From CAYZJV01 sp049310885 (GTDB taxonomy: Bacteria; Spirochaetota; Spirochaetia; Sphaerochaetales; Sphaerochaetaceae): 64,000 bases of DNA. This document shows positions 8,842 through 17,995 of the stretch, piece after piece (within the stretch, counting starts at the first letter, position 1; each line of letters begins with the position of its first letter). The DNA is taken from contig NZ_JBMDYO010000001.1 in NCBI RefSeq assembly GCF_049310885.1, forward strand, positions 620,001-684,000, in the 5' to 3' direction. The translations under genes and the position numbers were made by a program. The notes under the pieces are model-generated. The model did no database searches. It was not told where the DNA came from and saw only the letters and a program-made list of their open reading frames with translations.

Positions 8842-10479
8842 ATGAGCATGTTCTGTTACCAATGCCAAGAAACAGCACGCAATAGCGGATGTACCGTTAA
8901 AGGTGTATGTGGCAAGAATGCCGAGGTTTCGAATCTTCAGGATCTTTTGATCTATGTGACCAAAGGAATCTCCCAGATCGTCGTGAAACATGGTTTGGAT
9001 ATCTCTAAACTGAGTGAAGTTAACCACCAAATGTTCACCAGCCTGTTCATGACTATCACCAATGCAAACTTCGATGATGCCGCGATTGAAAAACAGATTG
9101 TGAAAATGATCAAGTTGCGCGACGGGTTGGCTGAAGGCAAGGACCTGAAAGGACTGCACGATGCCGCTACCTTCTCTGTTGAAGGTCATGATGCCATGGT
9201 TAAGAAGAGCGAGAGCAGCGAGGTCGGAATACTCGCTACTGAGAACGAGGATGTCCGTTCATTGCGGGAATTGGTTACCTACGGGCTCAAGGGAATGGCC
9301 GCTTATGGTGAGCATGCCCTCAATATCGGCAAAGAAGATACCAAGATCTACGCCTTCATTTATGAGGCACTCGCTGCACTGCTCGATGATACCCTTTCGG
9401 CTGATGATCTAGTAGCATTGACTCTCAAAACCGGTGAATATGGTGTCAACGCAATGGCCTTACTTGATGAGGCAAATACATCGAAATACGGTAATCCGGA
9501 GATTACAGAAGTGAATATCGGAGTCCGCAACAACCCAGCCATCCTCATATCAGGCCACGATCTGGTCGATATGGAAATGCTCCTCGAACAGACAAAAGGT
9601 ACCGGAGTCGATGTGTACACCCATGGAGAGATGCTCCCCGCCAATTACTACCCAGCATTCAAGAAATACGACAACTTCGTAGGTAACTATGGAAACTCAT
9701 GGTGGATGCAGACCACAGAATTTGTCTCCTTCAAGGGACCGATCCTCTTTACTACGAACTGTATCGTTCCTCCCAAATCGGAGGAGGTGAGAAGCCGTAT
9801 CTATACTACCGGTGCTTCAGGATATCCCGGTTGCGAACATATTGTTGCAGATGAGAACGGTCATAAGGATTTCTCCAAGATCATTGAACACGCCAAGAAA
9901 CTTGGAGCTCCAGAAGAAATCGAGACGGGTACCATTGTTGGAGGATTCGCCCACAACCAGGTCTTGGCACTCGCGGACAAGGTTGTCGATGCGGTGAAAT
10001 CGGGAGCCATCAAGAAGTTTTTCGTCATGGGTGGTTGTGACGGGCGCATGAAATCCCGTTCTTACTATTCCGAGTTTGCTGAGAAACTCCCCAAGGATAC
10101 AGTCATCCTTACCGCCGGGTGTGCAAAGTACCGCTATAACAAGCTTAACCTTGGAGATATCGGTGGAATCCCAAGAGTCTTGGATGCAGGACAGTGCAAT
10201 GACTCCTATTCACTTGCAGTGATCGCACTCAAGTTGAAGGAGGTCTTCGGACTCGATGACATCAACAAGCTTCCGATTGCCTATAATATTGCATGGTATG
10301 AGCAGAAGGCGGTCATCGTCCTGCTAGCTCTTCTCTATCTCGGAGTGAAGAATATCCATCTCGGACCCACATTGCCAGGCTTCCTCTCACCGAATGTCGC
10401 CAATGTCCTCGTAGACAAGTTCGGCATTGCTGGTATCGGAAGCGTAGATGAAGATATCCAGCTCTTTATGGGTGCCTAA
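8842..10479 (+). CDS. hcp: Hydroxylamine reductase / hybrid cluster protein
   Basis: 545 residues. The N-terminus MSMFCYQCQETARNSGC continues to give the C-x2-C-x8-C-x5-C cluster typical of Hcp from strict anaerobes (class I). Further conserved regions include GHDLVDMEMLLEQT, the Cys in GYPGCEHI, FFVMGGCDGRMKSRSYY, LTAGCAKYRYN and DAGQCNDSYS, supplying ligands to the hybrid Fe-S-O cluster. The family reduces NO or hydroxylamine in nitrosative stress defence. Start chosen at ATG 8842 after AAGGAG; an upstream ATG at 8812 has no ribosome site. Single-gene unit ending in a clear terminator. Confidence 0.96.
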   Translation: MSMFCYQCQETARNSGCTVKGVCGKNAEVSNLQDLLIYVTKGISQIVVKHGLDISKLSEVNHQMFTSLFMTITNANFDDAAIEKQIVKMIKLRDGLAEGKDLKGLHDAATFSVEGHDAMVKKSESSEVGILATENEDVRSLRELVTYGLKGMAAYGEHALNIGKEDTKIYAFIYEALAALLDDTLSADDLVALTLKTGEYGVNAMALLDEANTSKYGNPEITEVNIGVRNNPAILISGHDLVDMEMLLEQTKGTGVDVYTHGEMLPANYYPAFKKYDNFVGNYGNSWWMQTTEFVSFKGPILFTTNCIVPPKSEEVRSRIYTTGASGYPGCEHIVADENGHKDFSKIIEHAKKLGAPEEIETGTIVGGFAHNQVLALADKVVDAVKSGAIKKFFVMGGCDGRMKSRSYYSEFAEKLPKDTVILTAGCAKYRYNKLNLGDIGGIPRVLDAGQCNDSYSLAVIALKLKEVFGLDDINKLPIAYNIAWYEQKAVIVLLALLYLGVKNIHLGPTLPGFLSPNVANVLVDKFGIAGIGSVDEDIQLFMGA

Positions 10480-10504
10480 ACAAGCTGTTTCATCACCAAA
10501 GGCA

Positions 10505-10540
10505 AACAGGTCGGTAGTTCAAGCTACTGGCCTGTTTTTT
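10505..10540 (+). terminator. Rho-independent terminator of hcp
   Basis: AACAGG pairs with CCTGTT and GTAG with CTAC around a short loop, followed by a run of six T. It lies 26 bases after the hcp stop. Confidence 0.8.
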
Positions 10541-10562
10541 ATTCGTATGGTAGGGTCTCTTC

Positions 10563-11222
10563 ATGCAAGACATGCAAGACTGTCCGCTTTGCGGTCATCC
10601 ATCAATAAAGCTGCAACCAATTGCCAAGCGACCTGCTCCCTACGGTTTTTGTCCGACATGTAAAGGAATCTTTGTTTCGAAGGAGAATCATCCCGATCCG
10701 TCCAAAGAAAGAGCAGAATATGAAATGCATAACAATGATGTTGAAGATCCCAACTACCGTAAATTCGTTCAACCCTTGGTAGAGTTGATCACATCACGTC
10801 AAAAGAGAGAGGATCGTGGACTCGATTTCGGCGCAGGGCCTGGACCGGTAGTCTCAAAGATGCTGGAGCTTCAGGGCTTCCACATGACTCTCTACGATCC
10901 CTATTTTCATCCAGACACGGTAGTATTGGAAAGATCATATGACTTCATCGTAAGCTGTGAGGTCATTGAGCATTTCTATGAACCGGCGAAAACGTTCAGC
11001 CAACTTGAAGCACTTTTAGCTAAAGGAGGGCGACTATATTGTAGGACAACATTGATTCCCGACGATATAGAATTCTCAAGATGGCACTACAAAAATGAGA
11101 TTACCCATGTCTTCTTCTATCACAGAGAAACGGTCGCATGGATTGCCCACAACATTTTGAAATGTAACTATACCATCATAGACAAGAACCTATTCTATTT
11201 TTGTATGAAACCTTTCTCTTGA
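10563..11222 (+). CDS. Zinc-ribbon class I SAM-dependent methyltransferase
   Basis: 219 residues. An N-terminal zinc ribbon (CPLCG near residue 7, CPTCKG near residue 30) precedes a Rossmann methyltransferase with motif I LDFGAGPGPV, acidic motif LYDPYF and CEVIEHFYEP, matching the Methyltransf_23 type. The substrate is unknown; the layout resembles small proteins that methylate modified lipids or secondary metabolites, but nothing nearby decides this. It follows the hcp terminator and its 3' end overlaps the convergent osmoprotectant-binding gene by 28 bases. The start ATG lacks a strong ribosome site. Confidence 0.8.
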   Translation: MQDMQDCPLCGHPSIKLQPIAKRPAPYGFCPTCKGIFVSKENHPDPSKERAEYEMHNNDVEDPNYRKFVQPLVELITSRQKREDRGLDFGAGPGPVVSKMLELQGFHMTLYDPYFHPDTVVLERSYDFIVSCEVIEHFYEPAKTFSQLEALLAKGGRLYCRTTLIPDDIEFSRWHYKNEITHVFFYHRETVAWIAHNILKCNYTIIDKNLFYFCMKPFS

Positions 11223-12145
11223 AGATACGATTGAGCAACTTGTCTGGGAGACTGTCCTTCTACAGCTATCCTACTATTGAGCATCTGAAGAGTCTCAAGA
11301 TCCAAACTCTCGAACACTGGCTTGAGGATCTCAGCGATTTGTGGATTGCGCTCCAGTAGTCCGGCACGAATGATAGGAGCAGGAGCATATACCGGCTGGA
11401 TATTCTTCGTATCGGTAAGGACAGCAAGACCCAAGGCAGCTAATTGCCCATCGGTACCATAGGCCATAGCGGCATTTACGCCCTCCTGACCGGAAGCAGC
11501 AGCTTGCTCGGTCAAAGTGGTGTTCCCACCAGCAAAAACCAACAACTGGTCATCGGTCAGAGAGAAACCATAACCGGCTTCGAAACTGGGAAGAGCTGCC
11601 TCGCTGGAGACAAATTCCTCACTCGCTGCAAGCTTGAATTCGCCACCAGAATTGATATACCTCGCCAGATCATCCAAAGTTTGCAGCGATTCCGATTGCG
11701 CCAGATCCCTCCTTACAGCGATTGCCCATGTATTGTTTGCTGGCGATGGAGTCAACCATACGATATTATTCGCCTGCAGGTCCAACTCAGCGGCCTTCTC
11801 ATATCCAGCTTGGAAATTCTTCCAAATATCGGCTTCGGTCTCACCAGAGAAGAAATAATAGGCATTACCGGTGTACTCGGGATAGATATCGATCTCTCCA
11901 GCTATAATGGCAGATCTGACAATCGGTGTCGTTCCGGTCTGCGTCTTATCCACAACAGAAAATGAAGCGTCCTCCAAGAGTAAGACAATCATATTCCCCA
12001 ACAACGCTCCTTCGGTATCGATCTTCGATCCGACAACGACCTCTTCCAGTTTTGTACTCTCGCCTCCCCCTTGCGCAAATAAAGGCATTGTTAACAGTAC
12101 TATTAAAATCATCATGGTAAAGACGATCAAACTACGTTTTTTCAT
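11195..12145 (-). CDS. Osmoprotectant ABC transporter substrate-binding protein (YehZ/OpuC type)
   Basis: 316 residues with a signal peptide (MKKRS then a hydrophobic core ending PLFA before QGGGES); no lipobox Cys, so it should be soluble in the periplasm. The mature part matches the OpuAC/QAT family: VVGSKIDTEGALLGNMI, EIDIYPEYTGNAYYF, WLTPSPANNTWAIAVR. Such proteins bind glycine betaine, choline or related quaternary ammonium compounds; the exact ligand is not predictable here. ATG at 12145 follows GGAGGAACTT. It lies downstream of the flavin oxidoreductase in one transcription unit and diverges from the permease and ATPase genes. Confidence 0.9.
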   Translation of the reverse strand: MKKRSLIVFTMMILIVLLTMPLFAQGGGESTKLEEVVVGSKIDTEGALLGNMIVLLLEDASFSVVDKTQTGTTPIVRSAIIAGEIDIYPEYTGNAYYFFSGETEADIWKNFQAGYEKAAELDLQANNIVWLTPSPANNTWAIAVRRDLAQSESLQTLDDLARYINSGGEFKLAASEEFVSSEAALPSFEAGYGFSLTDDQLLVFAGGNTTLTEQAAASGQEGVNAAMAYGTDGQLAALGLAVLTDTKNIQPVYAPAPIIRAGLLERNPQIAEILKPVFESLDLETLQMLNSRIAVEGQSPRQVAQSYLQEKGFIQK

Positions 12146-12198
12146 AAGTTCCTCCAATACGATACCCAAAGAATCGGATATCCAGTGTGAATTCTTGG

Positions 12199-13581
12199 TT
12201 ATTCATCCTCGAAAGAGGGTTCACCAAGACCATCAAAAACCCAAGGGATTAATTCACCCACCGTGGGATGAGGAATAACCGTCTCCTGCAATACGTGATA
12301 TGGCAATTCCCCTTGCATCAATAAGGCCAACATACCAATTACTTCATCTCCACCGACACCAAAGACTGCGGCACCAAGAAGTGTATCATCTCGTTTGTCT
12401 ACCAAGACCTTGATCATACCCTGCGTCTCATCTTTTTCCCTTGCACGACTTACCGAAGCCATCTCCTTTCGCCCAACAAGATAAGGAATTTTTGCGTCCC
12501 GCACCTGTTTTTCAGTCATCCCAACCCTTGCCAAAGGAGGATCTATATAGAGAGCATAGGTGATATTACGATCTGAAATCTTACGGTTGCCTCCATTAAG
12601 CATGGATAGGAACACCTGTCCATCATGAACTGAAGTATGGGTAAAAGCTCCTTTCCCATTCACATCCCCCAAGGCAAAAATATGATCTACAGAGGTTCTA
12701 CACTGGTCATCCACCTGAATAAAACCTTTTTTATCGGTCTTTACCCCAGCCCTCTCCAGATTTAGTCCATCGGTATTTGGAATTCGTCCGACTGCAACCA
12801 GAAGGTGCGAACCAGAGATCGATTTGTCCTTTTCTGTATGGAATACAGATATCTTGATCTGTCTGTCACTCTCTTTCTCGACAGCTTTCACCGAAGCCGA
12901 GGTGAGACAAGTGATTCCTTCCTCTTCAACAATTTCCCGCGCAATTTCACTGACTTCCTCATCTTCCCGAGGAATAAGATAGGGTGAAGATTCCAAGATT
13001 GTTACTCTAGAACCGAGACGTCGGAATGCTTGTCCGAATTCCAAGGCTATATATGACCCCCCAATAATCATGAGATGATCTGGTAATGAATCAAGGGCAA
13101 GAATACCTTTATTATCGAGCCAGTCGACTTTTTCAATTCCTTCCACATCAATAGCACGTGAACGTGTCCCCGTGTGGATAATGATCTGTTCTCCATGGAT
13201 CTGCTGTCCTGAATCGATCGCTATGGTATGAGGATCAATGAAACTTCCGAATCCACGGTAATAGTCGACACTCTTTTCCAACCATTCTGAGAATCCTTCG
13301 CTACCTGAATTACGAATCTGATTTACTCGCTCCATTACTTTTGGGAAATTTGTGCTTTGCTTGCTTATCCCTATCCCAAATTCGTGCGCACGATGGACTA
13401 CATGGGCAACACGAGAACTCGCAATAAGGGTTTTTGTAGGCGTACAGCCCCAATTGACACATGAACCACCAGTCTTATCGGACTCTATGATTGCAACAGA
13501 GCGTCCCAATTCCAACAACCTTCCAAGGATTGTCCCCGTAGCTTGTCCGGTTCCTATGATAATTACATCGTAGCTCTTCAT
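12199..13581 (-). CDS. FAD-dependent pyridine nucleotide-disulfide oxidoreductase (mercuric reductase / Lpd-like)
   Basis: 460 residues. FAD site VIIIGTGQATGTILG at the N-terminus, redox-active disulfide GGSCVNWGCTPTKT, NAD(P) site MIIGGSYIALEFG, second FAD motif IFALGDVNG and the C-terminal dimer-interface HPTVGEL with the catalytic His-Glu pair. This is the class I disulfide reductase fold, closest in motif pattern to mercuric-reductase-like proteins; the N-terminal metal-binding domain and the C-terminal vicinal Cys of MerA are absent, so mercury reduction is not expected. ATG at 13581 follows AAGGAGGT; the open frame extends further to 13632. Linked by a 53-base gap to the betaine-binding gene, for no obvious reason. 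Confidence 0.85.
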   Translation of the reverse strand: MKSYDVIIIGTGQATGTILGRLLELGRSVAIIESDKTGGSCVNWGCTPTKTLIASSRVAHVVHRAHEFGIGISKQSTNFPKVMERVNQIRNSGSEGFSEWLEKSVDYYRGFGSFIDPHTIAIDSGQQIHGEQIIIHTGTRSRAIDVEGIEKVDWLDNKGILALDSLPDHLMIIGGSYIALEFGQAFRRLGSRVTILESSPYLIPREDEEVSEIAREIVEEEGITCLTSASVKAVEKESDRQIKISVFHTEKDKSISGSHLLVAVGRIPNTDGLNLERAGVKTDKKGFIQVDDQCRTSVDHIFALGDVNGKGAFTHTSVHDGQVFLSMLNGGNRKISDRNITYALYIDPPLARVGMTEKQVRDAKIPYLVGRKEMASVSRAREKDETQGMIKVLVDKRDDTLLGAAVFGVGGDEVIGMLALLMQGELPYHVLQETVIPHPTVGELIPWVFDGLGEPSFEDE

Positions 13582-13778
13582 CTGCCGTACCTCCTTATAG
13601 GTAATCTCCGGCTTTGAGAGACTATATACCATTCAATATAGGACTAGGACTCCCAGGAGACAAGGAATATCGGGAAAAACTTGATTAGCAGGTATCCATC
13701 TGTTATCTTCATTTTACCCAATTTCTTTTTATATGATCGACAAAAGGCCGATAAGGAAGGATAGGTACTGGAGATTTC

Positions 13779-14951
13779 GTGAAGATATCGGGAACCAGAA
13801 CGAAGTACCCACTGAAGATGACAACTCTTGTCCTTCCTCTATATGCGGTCAGCCTACTTCTTCCCACCCTAATCATAAGGGAAAACAGAATCTCTACGGA
13901 AATCCCTCTCAATATTACAGCATTGGGCATCCCCTTCGCATCGCTACTGTTTGCTCCTCTCTTTCTCATGATTATTTACGCAGTATGGAATAATAAGTTC
14001 TCTGAAAAGCATATCCCAGGATTGGCTGCGGCATTGGGCATCCTACTCCCGCTCCTCGTAATGGCGGAATATGGATCTCAAGCGGCTCTCAAATTAGGAA
14101 CATTCGCTCGATACAGCCCATCTGGTGGGTTCTATATCTCGATTATTGCTTCTTTGGTCATCTACCTCATGAAACCGAAATTGGAATGGAGCGATTATCT
14201 TGGAATTTCTATAGTCATCATTATCACCATTCTCATGTACAGCTCAGGAATCTTCAATCGCATGGGCATGGTATTGGAAGCAAAGAATCTTGGACCGCGA
14301 CTGTACAACGAGACAATTGCTCATATACGCTTAACAACAATCAGCATAGGTATAAGCGTAATCATCGGGATTCCTATTGCTTTTGCCAGTTACCAAAGCA
14401 GTCGATTAAAGAAAATGGTATTCCCAATCCTCAATGTACTACAAACAATTCCGGGAATCGCCCTTTTCGGATTACTCATCGCTCCATTGGCGGCTCTTTC
14501 ACAAGCCTTTCCGGTTTTACGATCATGGGGAATCAAGGGAATCGGAAACACACCAGCAATCATCGCATTGAGCATGTATGCACTCTATCCCATAATCCGT
14601 TATAGTTTTACAGCATTTTCCAGTATTGAATCCTCTGTAATCCTTGCAGCAAAGGGAATTGGAATGAGCCAGAAGCAAGTCTGGAAACTAGTTCGGTTTC
14701 CGCTTTCAACTCCTGGTGTTCTTCATGGAGTTCGTGTTGCAATGGTACAAACCATCGGCAATGCTACACTGGCGAAACTGATTGGAGGAGATGGTTTGGG
14801 TGTATTAGTCTTTGAAGGTTTGGGGCAGGCTTCGGTAGATATGGTACTTTTAGGCATGCTTCTCATCATTGCCCTTACCCTAGCATCCGACAGAATCTTT
14901 CAAATCGCAATTTTCTTTCTTACTCCAAAAGCATTACGCAGGGGGAAATAA
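13779..14951 (+). CDS. Osmoprotectant ABC transporter permease, long YehY-type
   Basis: 390 residues. The C-terminal half (about 180-370) is a BPD_transp_1 domain with TTISIGISVIIGIPIAFA and the coupling segment AAKGIGMSQKQVWKLVRFPL. The N-terminal 165 residues form an extra block of about five membrane spans, as in YehY rather than short OpuC permeases. Start taken as GTG 13779, preceded by GGAG; ATG at 13818 lacks a ribosome site. It ends TAATG, sharing one base with the ATPase gene, and heads the permease-ATPase-permease unit. Confidence 0.88.
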   Translation: MKISGTRTKYPLKMTTLVLPLYAVSLLLPTLIIRENRISTEIPLNITALGIPFASLLFAPLFLMIIYAVWNNKFSEKHIPGLAAALGILLPLLVMAEYGSQAALKLGTFARYSPSGGFYISIIASLVIYLMKPKLEWSDYLGISIVIIITILMYSSGIFNRMGMVLEAKNLGPRLYNETIAHIRLTTISIGISVIIGIPIAFASYQSSRLKKMVFPILNVLQTIPGIALFGLLIAPLAALSQAFPVLRSWGIKGIGNTPAIIALSMYALYPIIRYSFTAFSSIESSVILAAKGIGMSQKQVWKLVRFPLSTPGVLHGVRVAMVQTIGNATLAKLIGGDGLGVLVFEGLGQASVDMVLLGMLLIIALTLASDRIFQIAIFFLTPKALRRGK

Positions 14952-16060
14952 TGGAAACATTGAAGAACCATCCCACAATCGCGGAAACCACAACATTTCT
15001 TAAAACTGACAAGATCACAGTCCGTTATGGAAATACGGTCGCACTTCAGGATGTAACTTTATATATCCCTGCAAATCGAGTAACTGTTCTGATCGGTCCC
15101 AGTGGATGTGGAAAATCGACCACACTTCGCTGCTTGAACGCTCTGGTAAAACCTCTTTCCGGACATATTGAATATCATGATCTACCGACCCAAGCCTTGG
15201 GAGAGACCGATCTTCGCCGCAGTATGGGTTATGCGATCCAGTCTGTAGGCTTGATGCCTCATATGACGGTTGAGGAGAACGTGGACCTGGTTCCAAAATT
15301 ACTTGGTTGGAGGAAAAACTCAAGAACTGAGCGCGTCTCAAGACTACTGAAATTGGTTCGCATGGATCCAGATGTCTATAGGAATAAATACCCTGACGAA
15401 CTCTCTGGAGGAGAAGCTCAACGGGTAGGTGTAGCCCGTGCACTTGGTGCAGATCCACCAGTATTGTTGATGGATGAACCATTCGGGGCTGTTGACCCTC
15501 TTACGCGGGAACAACTGCAGAATGAGTTCATCAGGATACAAAGGCAACTGAAGAAGACTGTTGTCTTTGTAACCCATGATATCGATGAAGCAGTACGACT
15601 AGCAGACTATCTCGTGATCATGAAGGATGGAATTATTGTACAAGCCGATTCACCTGAGCATATCCTGGCAAATCCAGCGGATACATTTGTTGAGCGCTTT
15701 CTCGGACCAGATCGATCCCTCAAGAGGCTTACCCTTTTTACCGCAGATCGCTGTATGGATAAGGCTATATCGGTACACGATTCGGATGGTAAAGAGAATC
15801 ACAACGATGATACATCCTGTTGCCACTGGGTAGTAGATAAGAACGGATGTCCCGTAAGTGGCCGTGCTTGGATCCAAGGGAAATTCGTTGAACGGCAGAT
15901 CAACAGCGATACCCATACGGTACAAACCTATTCATCGCTAAAAGAGTGTATGTCTTCTATCCTCAGTCTAGGACTTACAGCAGCTCCAGTCGTAGATGAT
16001 GATGGACGCTTATGTGGGGAGGTACGTTTTGAAACTATCCAACGTATCAGCATCTCGTAA
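14951..16060 (+). CDS. Osmoprotectant ABC transporter ATP-binding protein
   Basis: 369 residues. Walker A GPSGCGKST near 52-60, Q-loop AIQSVGLMPHMTVEENV, signature LSGGEAQRVGVARALG, Walker B PVLLMDEPFGAVDP and switch His in FVTHDIDEAVRLAD. This is the OpuA/ProV/YehX ATPase family. The C-terminal 120 residues look like a diverged CBS pair (second half ends APVVDDDGRLCGEVRF) that in relatives senses ionic strength; the first half is poorly conserved and carries a Cys-Cys-His insert. The next permease begins inside its 3' end. Confidence 0.92.
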   Translation: METLKNHPTIAETTTFLKTDKITVRYGNTVALQDVTLYIPANRVTVLIGPSGCGKSTTLRCLNALVKPLSGHIEYHDLPTQALGETDLRRSMGYAIQSVGLMPHMTVEENVDLVPKLLGWRKNSRTERVSRLLKLVRMDPDVYRNKYPDELSGGEAQRVGVARALGADPPVLLMDEPFGAVDPLTREQLQNEFIRIQRQLKKTVVFVTHDIDEAVRLADYLVIMKDGIIVQADSPEHILANPADTFVERFLGPDRSLKRLTLFTADRCMDKAISVHDSDGKENHNDDTSCCHWVVDKNGCPVSGRAWIQGKFVERQINSDTHTVQTYSSLKECMSSILSLGLTAAPVVDDDGRLCGEVRFETIQRISIS

Positions 16061-16799
16061 GATAATGATCAAGAGTCTTATCGCTCTCGTATTCCTCCTT
16101 TTAGCATTGGTTTTATACATCTATTCCGAAACAGTCCAAAGTACAATTTTATCTCTCGTTTTCCCCTCTGAAACCCAATTCACTCATAGTAGGAAAAGTG
16201 TGCTGGAAATGACAGGATCACACCTTCTTCTAACCTTGGGTGCAACTGGTTTGTCGGCTTTCGTAGGAACAGTAATTGGTGTCCTGGTGACAAGAAAAGG
16301 AGGCGAAGATTTCCAACAGTTGGTAGTCAAATTGAATGCTTTTATCCAAACTTTCCCACCATCCGCAGTTATTATCCTAGCTTTTCCAGTCCTCGGGTTC
16401 GGATGGCAACCAGCTCTTCTGGCAATGTTTCTCTATTCGTTGTTTCCCGTCTTGGGAAATACCGTTGTCGGGTTCAGATCGGTAAGTGATGCGATAAAGG
16501 ATTCTGCAAGAGGTATGGGCATGACACCCGTCCAACAGCTTTGGATAGCAGAATTCCCCCAAGCTTTCCCCATGATAATTACCGGTATTCGACACAGCTA
16601 TATCCTAAATCTAGGAACAGCAGCTATAGCGGCAGTCATTGGAGGAGAGGGCTTGGGGACTATTATTATAAGTGGTCTCACATTAAGGAATTCTGCATTG
16701 GTGCTTAGCGGTACAATCGTGATAAGCCTACTTGCTTTCATTGGTGAACAGGTATTCCATATCGTTGCAAAGAAGTACCGAACCTCCGAAACTACATGA
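16029..16799 (+). CDS. Osmoprotectant ABC transporter permease, YehW-type
   Basis: About 256 residues, one BPD_transp_1 domain with about five membrane spans; the coupling segment reads DSARGMGMTPVQQLWIAEFPQ. I place the start at TTG 16029 because GGGGAGG sits 6-7 bases upstream, giving a 32-base overlap with the ATPase gene. The ATG at 16065 has no ribosome site, and the ATG run at 15996 is too far inside the ATPase gene. The last 8 bases overlap the convergent exchanger gene. Confidence 0.88.
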   Translation: MKLSNVSASRKIMIKSLIALVFLLLALVLYIYSETVQSTILSLVFPSETQFTHSRKSVLEMTGSHLLLTLGATGLSAFVGTVIGVLVTRKGGEDFQQLVVKLNAFIQTFPPSAVIILAFPVLGFGWQPALLAMFLYSLFPVLGNTVVGFRSVSDAIKDSARGMGMTPVQQLWIAEFPQAFPMIITGIRHSYILNLGTAAIAAVIGGEGLGTIIISGLTLRNSALVLSGTIVISLLAFIGEQVFHIVAKKYRTSETT

Positions 16800-17760
16800 G
16801 ACCCGAGATGAGGTATGTCGTATATCCGATATAGGCACTGAGTAAGAGGATGCCTTCGAATCGGTTGATCCTACCCTTTCCATAGGGAAAACGATATCCA
16901 ATGACGAACAGCGATAGAGTCAGCGTTCCCATGACGACCATATCACGGGTAAAGATCTCTCGCCCAACCTCCATAGGATGGATAGATCCGGCCAGCCCAA
17001 CTACCGCAAGTGTATTGAACAGATTAGATCCCAATACGTTTCCCAAAGCTATGTCGTGTTCGTTTTTACGTATTGCAGCCAAGGAAGAGGCAAGTTCCGG
17101 TAATGATGTTCCTACGGCAACGATAGTCAAACCAATAATGAGATCATCAACGCCAAGAGTATGTGCGATATCCACCGCACCCCAAACCAATAACCTTGCG
17201 CTCCCGATCAGAAGAACTAGACCGAAAAGCATCCACCACAAAGCCTTCTTCGGTTTAAGGTGTGCTCCTGCCAATGATTCTTCAGTCTCTACTGCCAAGG
17301 CATCGGGATTTTTTGACATACCTTGTTTAACACTCCACCCCATCAATAGGAAGAACAGCGCTAAAAGGAGAACGGACTCCCATCGGGTAATCTGGCCATC
17401 ATAGACAACCCATGCAGAGAGTATGGTGACTAGAGATAGAAGGGGTAATTCATTCCTCAATATCCGTGATTTGACGGTTATGGGACTAATTATCGCAGTC
17501 AATCCCAAGATTAGTGCAATATTGGTTATATTGGAGCCGTATGCATTTCCCAAAGCGATTCCAGGACTACCCTGCAACGCAGATTGTACAGAAACTATCA
17601 TTTCTGGAGAAGATGTCCCGAAACCGACAATCACCATACCTATCAATAGCGGAGGCATTCCGAAGTGGTGGGCTAATGCGGAGGAACCGTCGACAAAGCG
17701 ATTGGCGCTCCAGATCAATATAAGGATACCAATGACTATAGCTAAAATTGGAATTATCAC
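16792..17760 (-). CDS. Na+/Ca2+ exchanger family protein (CaCA, YrbG type)
   Basis: 322 residues, about ten membrane spans built as two inverted halves. Each half carries the ion-binding repeat: GFGTSSPEM near residue 47 and AVGTSLPEL near residue 214, with the matching GNAYGSNI and GNVLGSNLFN helices. The family exchanges Na+ (or K+/H+) for Ca2+ across the inner membrane. It stands alone, convergent with the osmoprotectant permease. The cation used cannot be decided from sequence. Confidence 0.9.
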   Translation of the reverse strand: MIIPILAIVIGILILIWSANRFVDGSSALAHHFGMPPLLIGMVIVGFGTSSPEMIVSVQSALQGSPGIALGNAYGSNITNIALILGLTAIISPITVKSRILRNELPLLSLVTILSAWVVYDGQITRWESVLLLALFFLLMGWSVKQGMSKNPDALAVETEESLAGAHLKPKKALWWMLFGLVLLIGSARLLVWGAVDIAHTLGVDDLIIGLTIVAVGTSLPELASSLAAIRKNEHDIALGNVLGSNLFNTLAVVGLAGSIHPMEVGREIFTRDMVVMGTLTLSLFVIGYRFPYGKGRINRFEGILLLSAYIGYTTYLISGLM

Positions 17761-17935
17761 GGGACAAACTATAAGAAAATTGGTAGTGGTGTGTCAAATG
17801 GGAGAAATGTGAATATGTCATTTTATGCAACCCGAAGAACAGTTTGTATACATACTTTTCATATCTTTCATTTTTTTCTATGGGATTGCCATAATTACCT
17901 GTGTTAAACTTGTAAAATATCTCTGAATAGGGCAA

Positions 17936-17972
17936 AGTGGGGCGGCACAATTTTGTGGTACCCCTCCCCACT
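17936..17972 (+). promoter_or_regulatory. Leader stem-loop upstream of the decarboxylase
   Basis: AGTGGGG (17936-17942) pairs with CCCCACT (17966-17972), enclosing an inner CACAA-TT-TTGTG hairpin at 17946-17957. No T-run follows, and the structure ends 11 bases before the AGGAGG ribosome site of the decarboxylase. It could control translation or protect the 5' end. Regulation is inferred from structure and position. Confidence 0.45.
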
Positions 17973-17995
17973 AGGGAATCATAGGAGGTTGCTCC

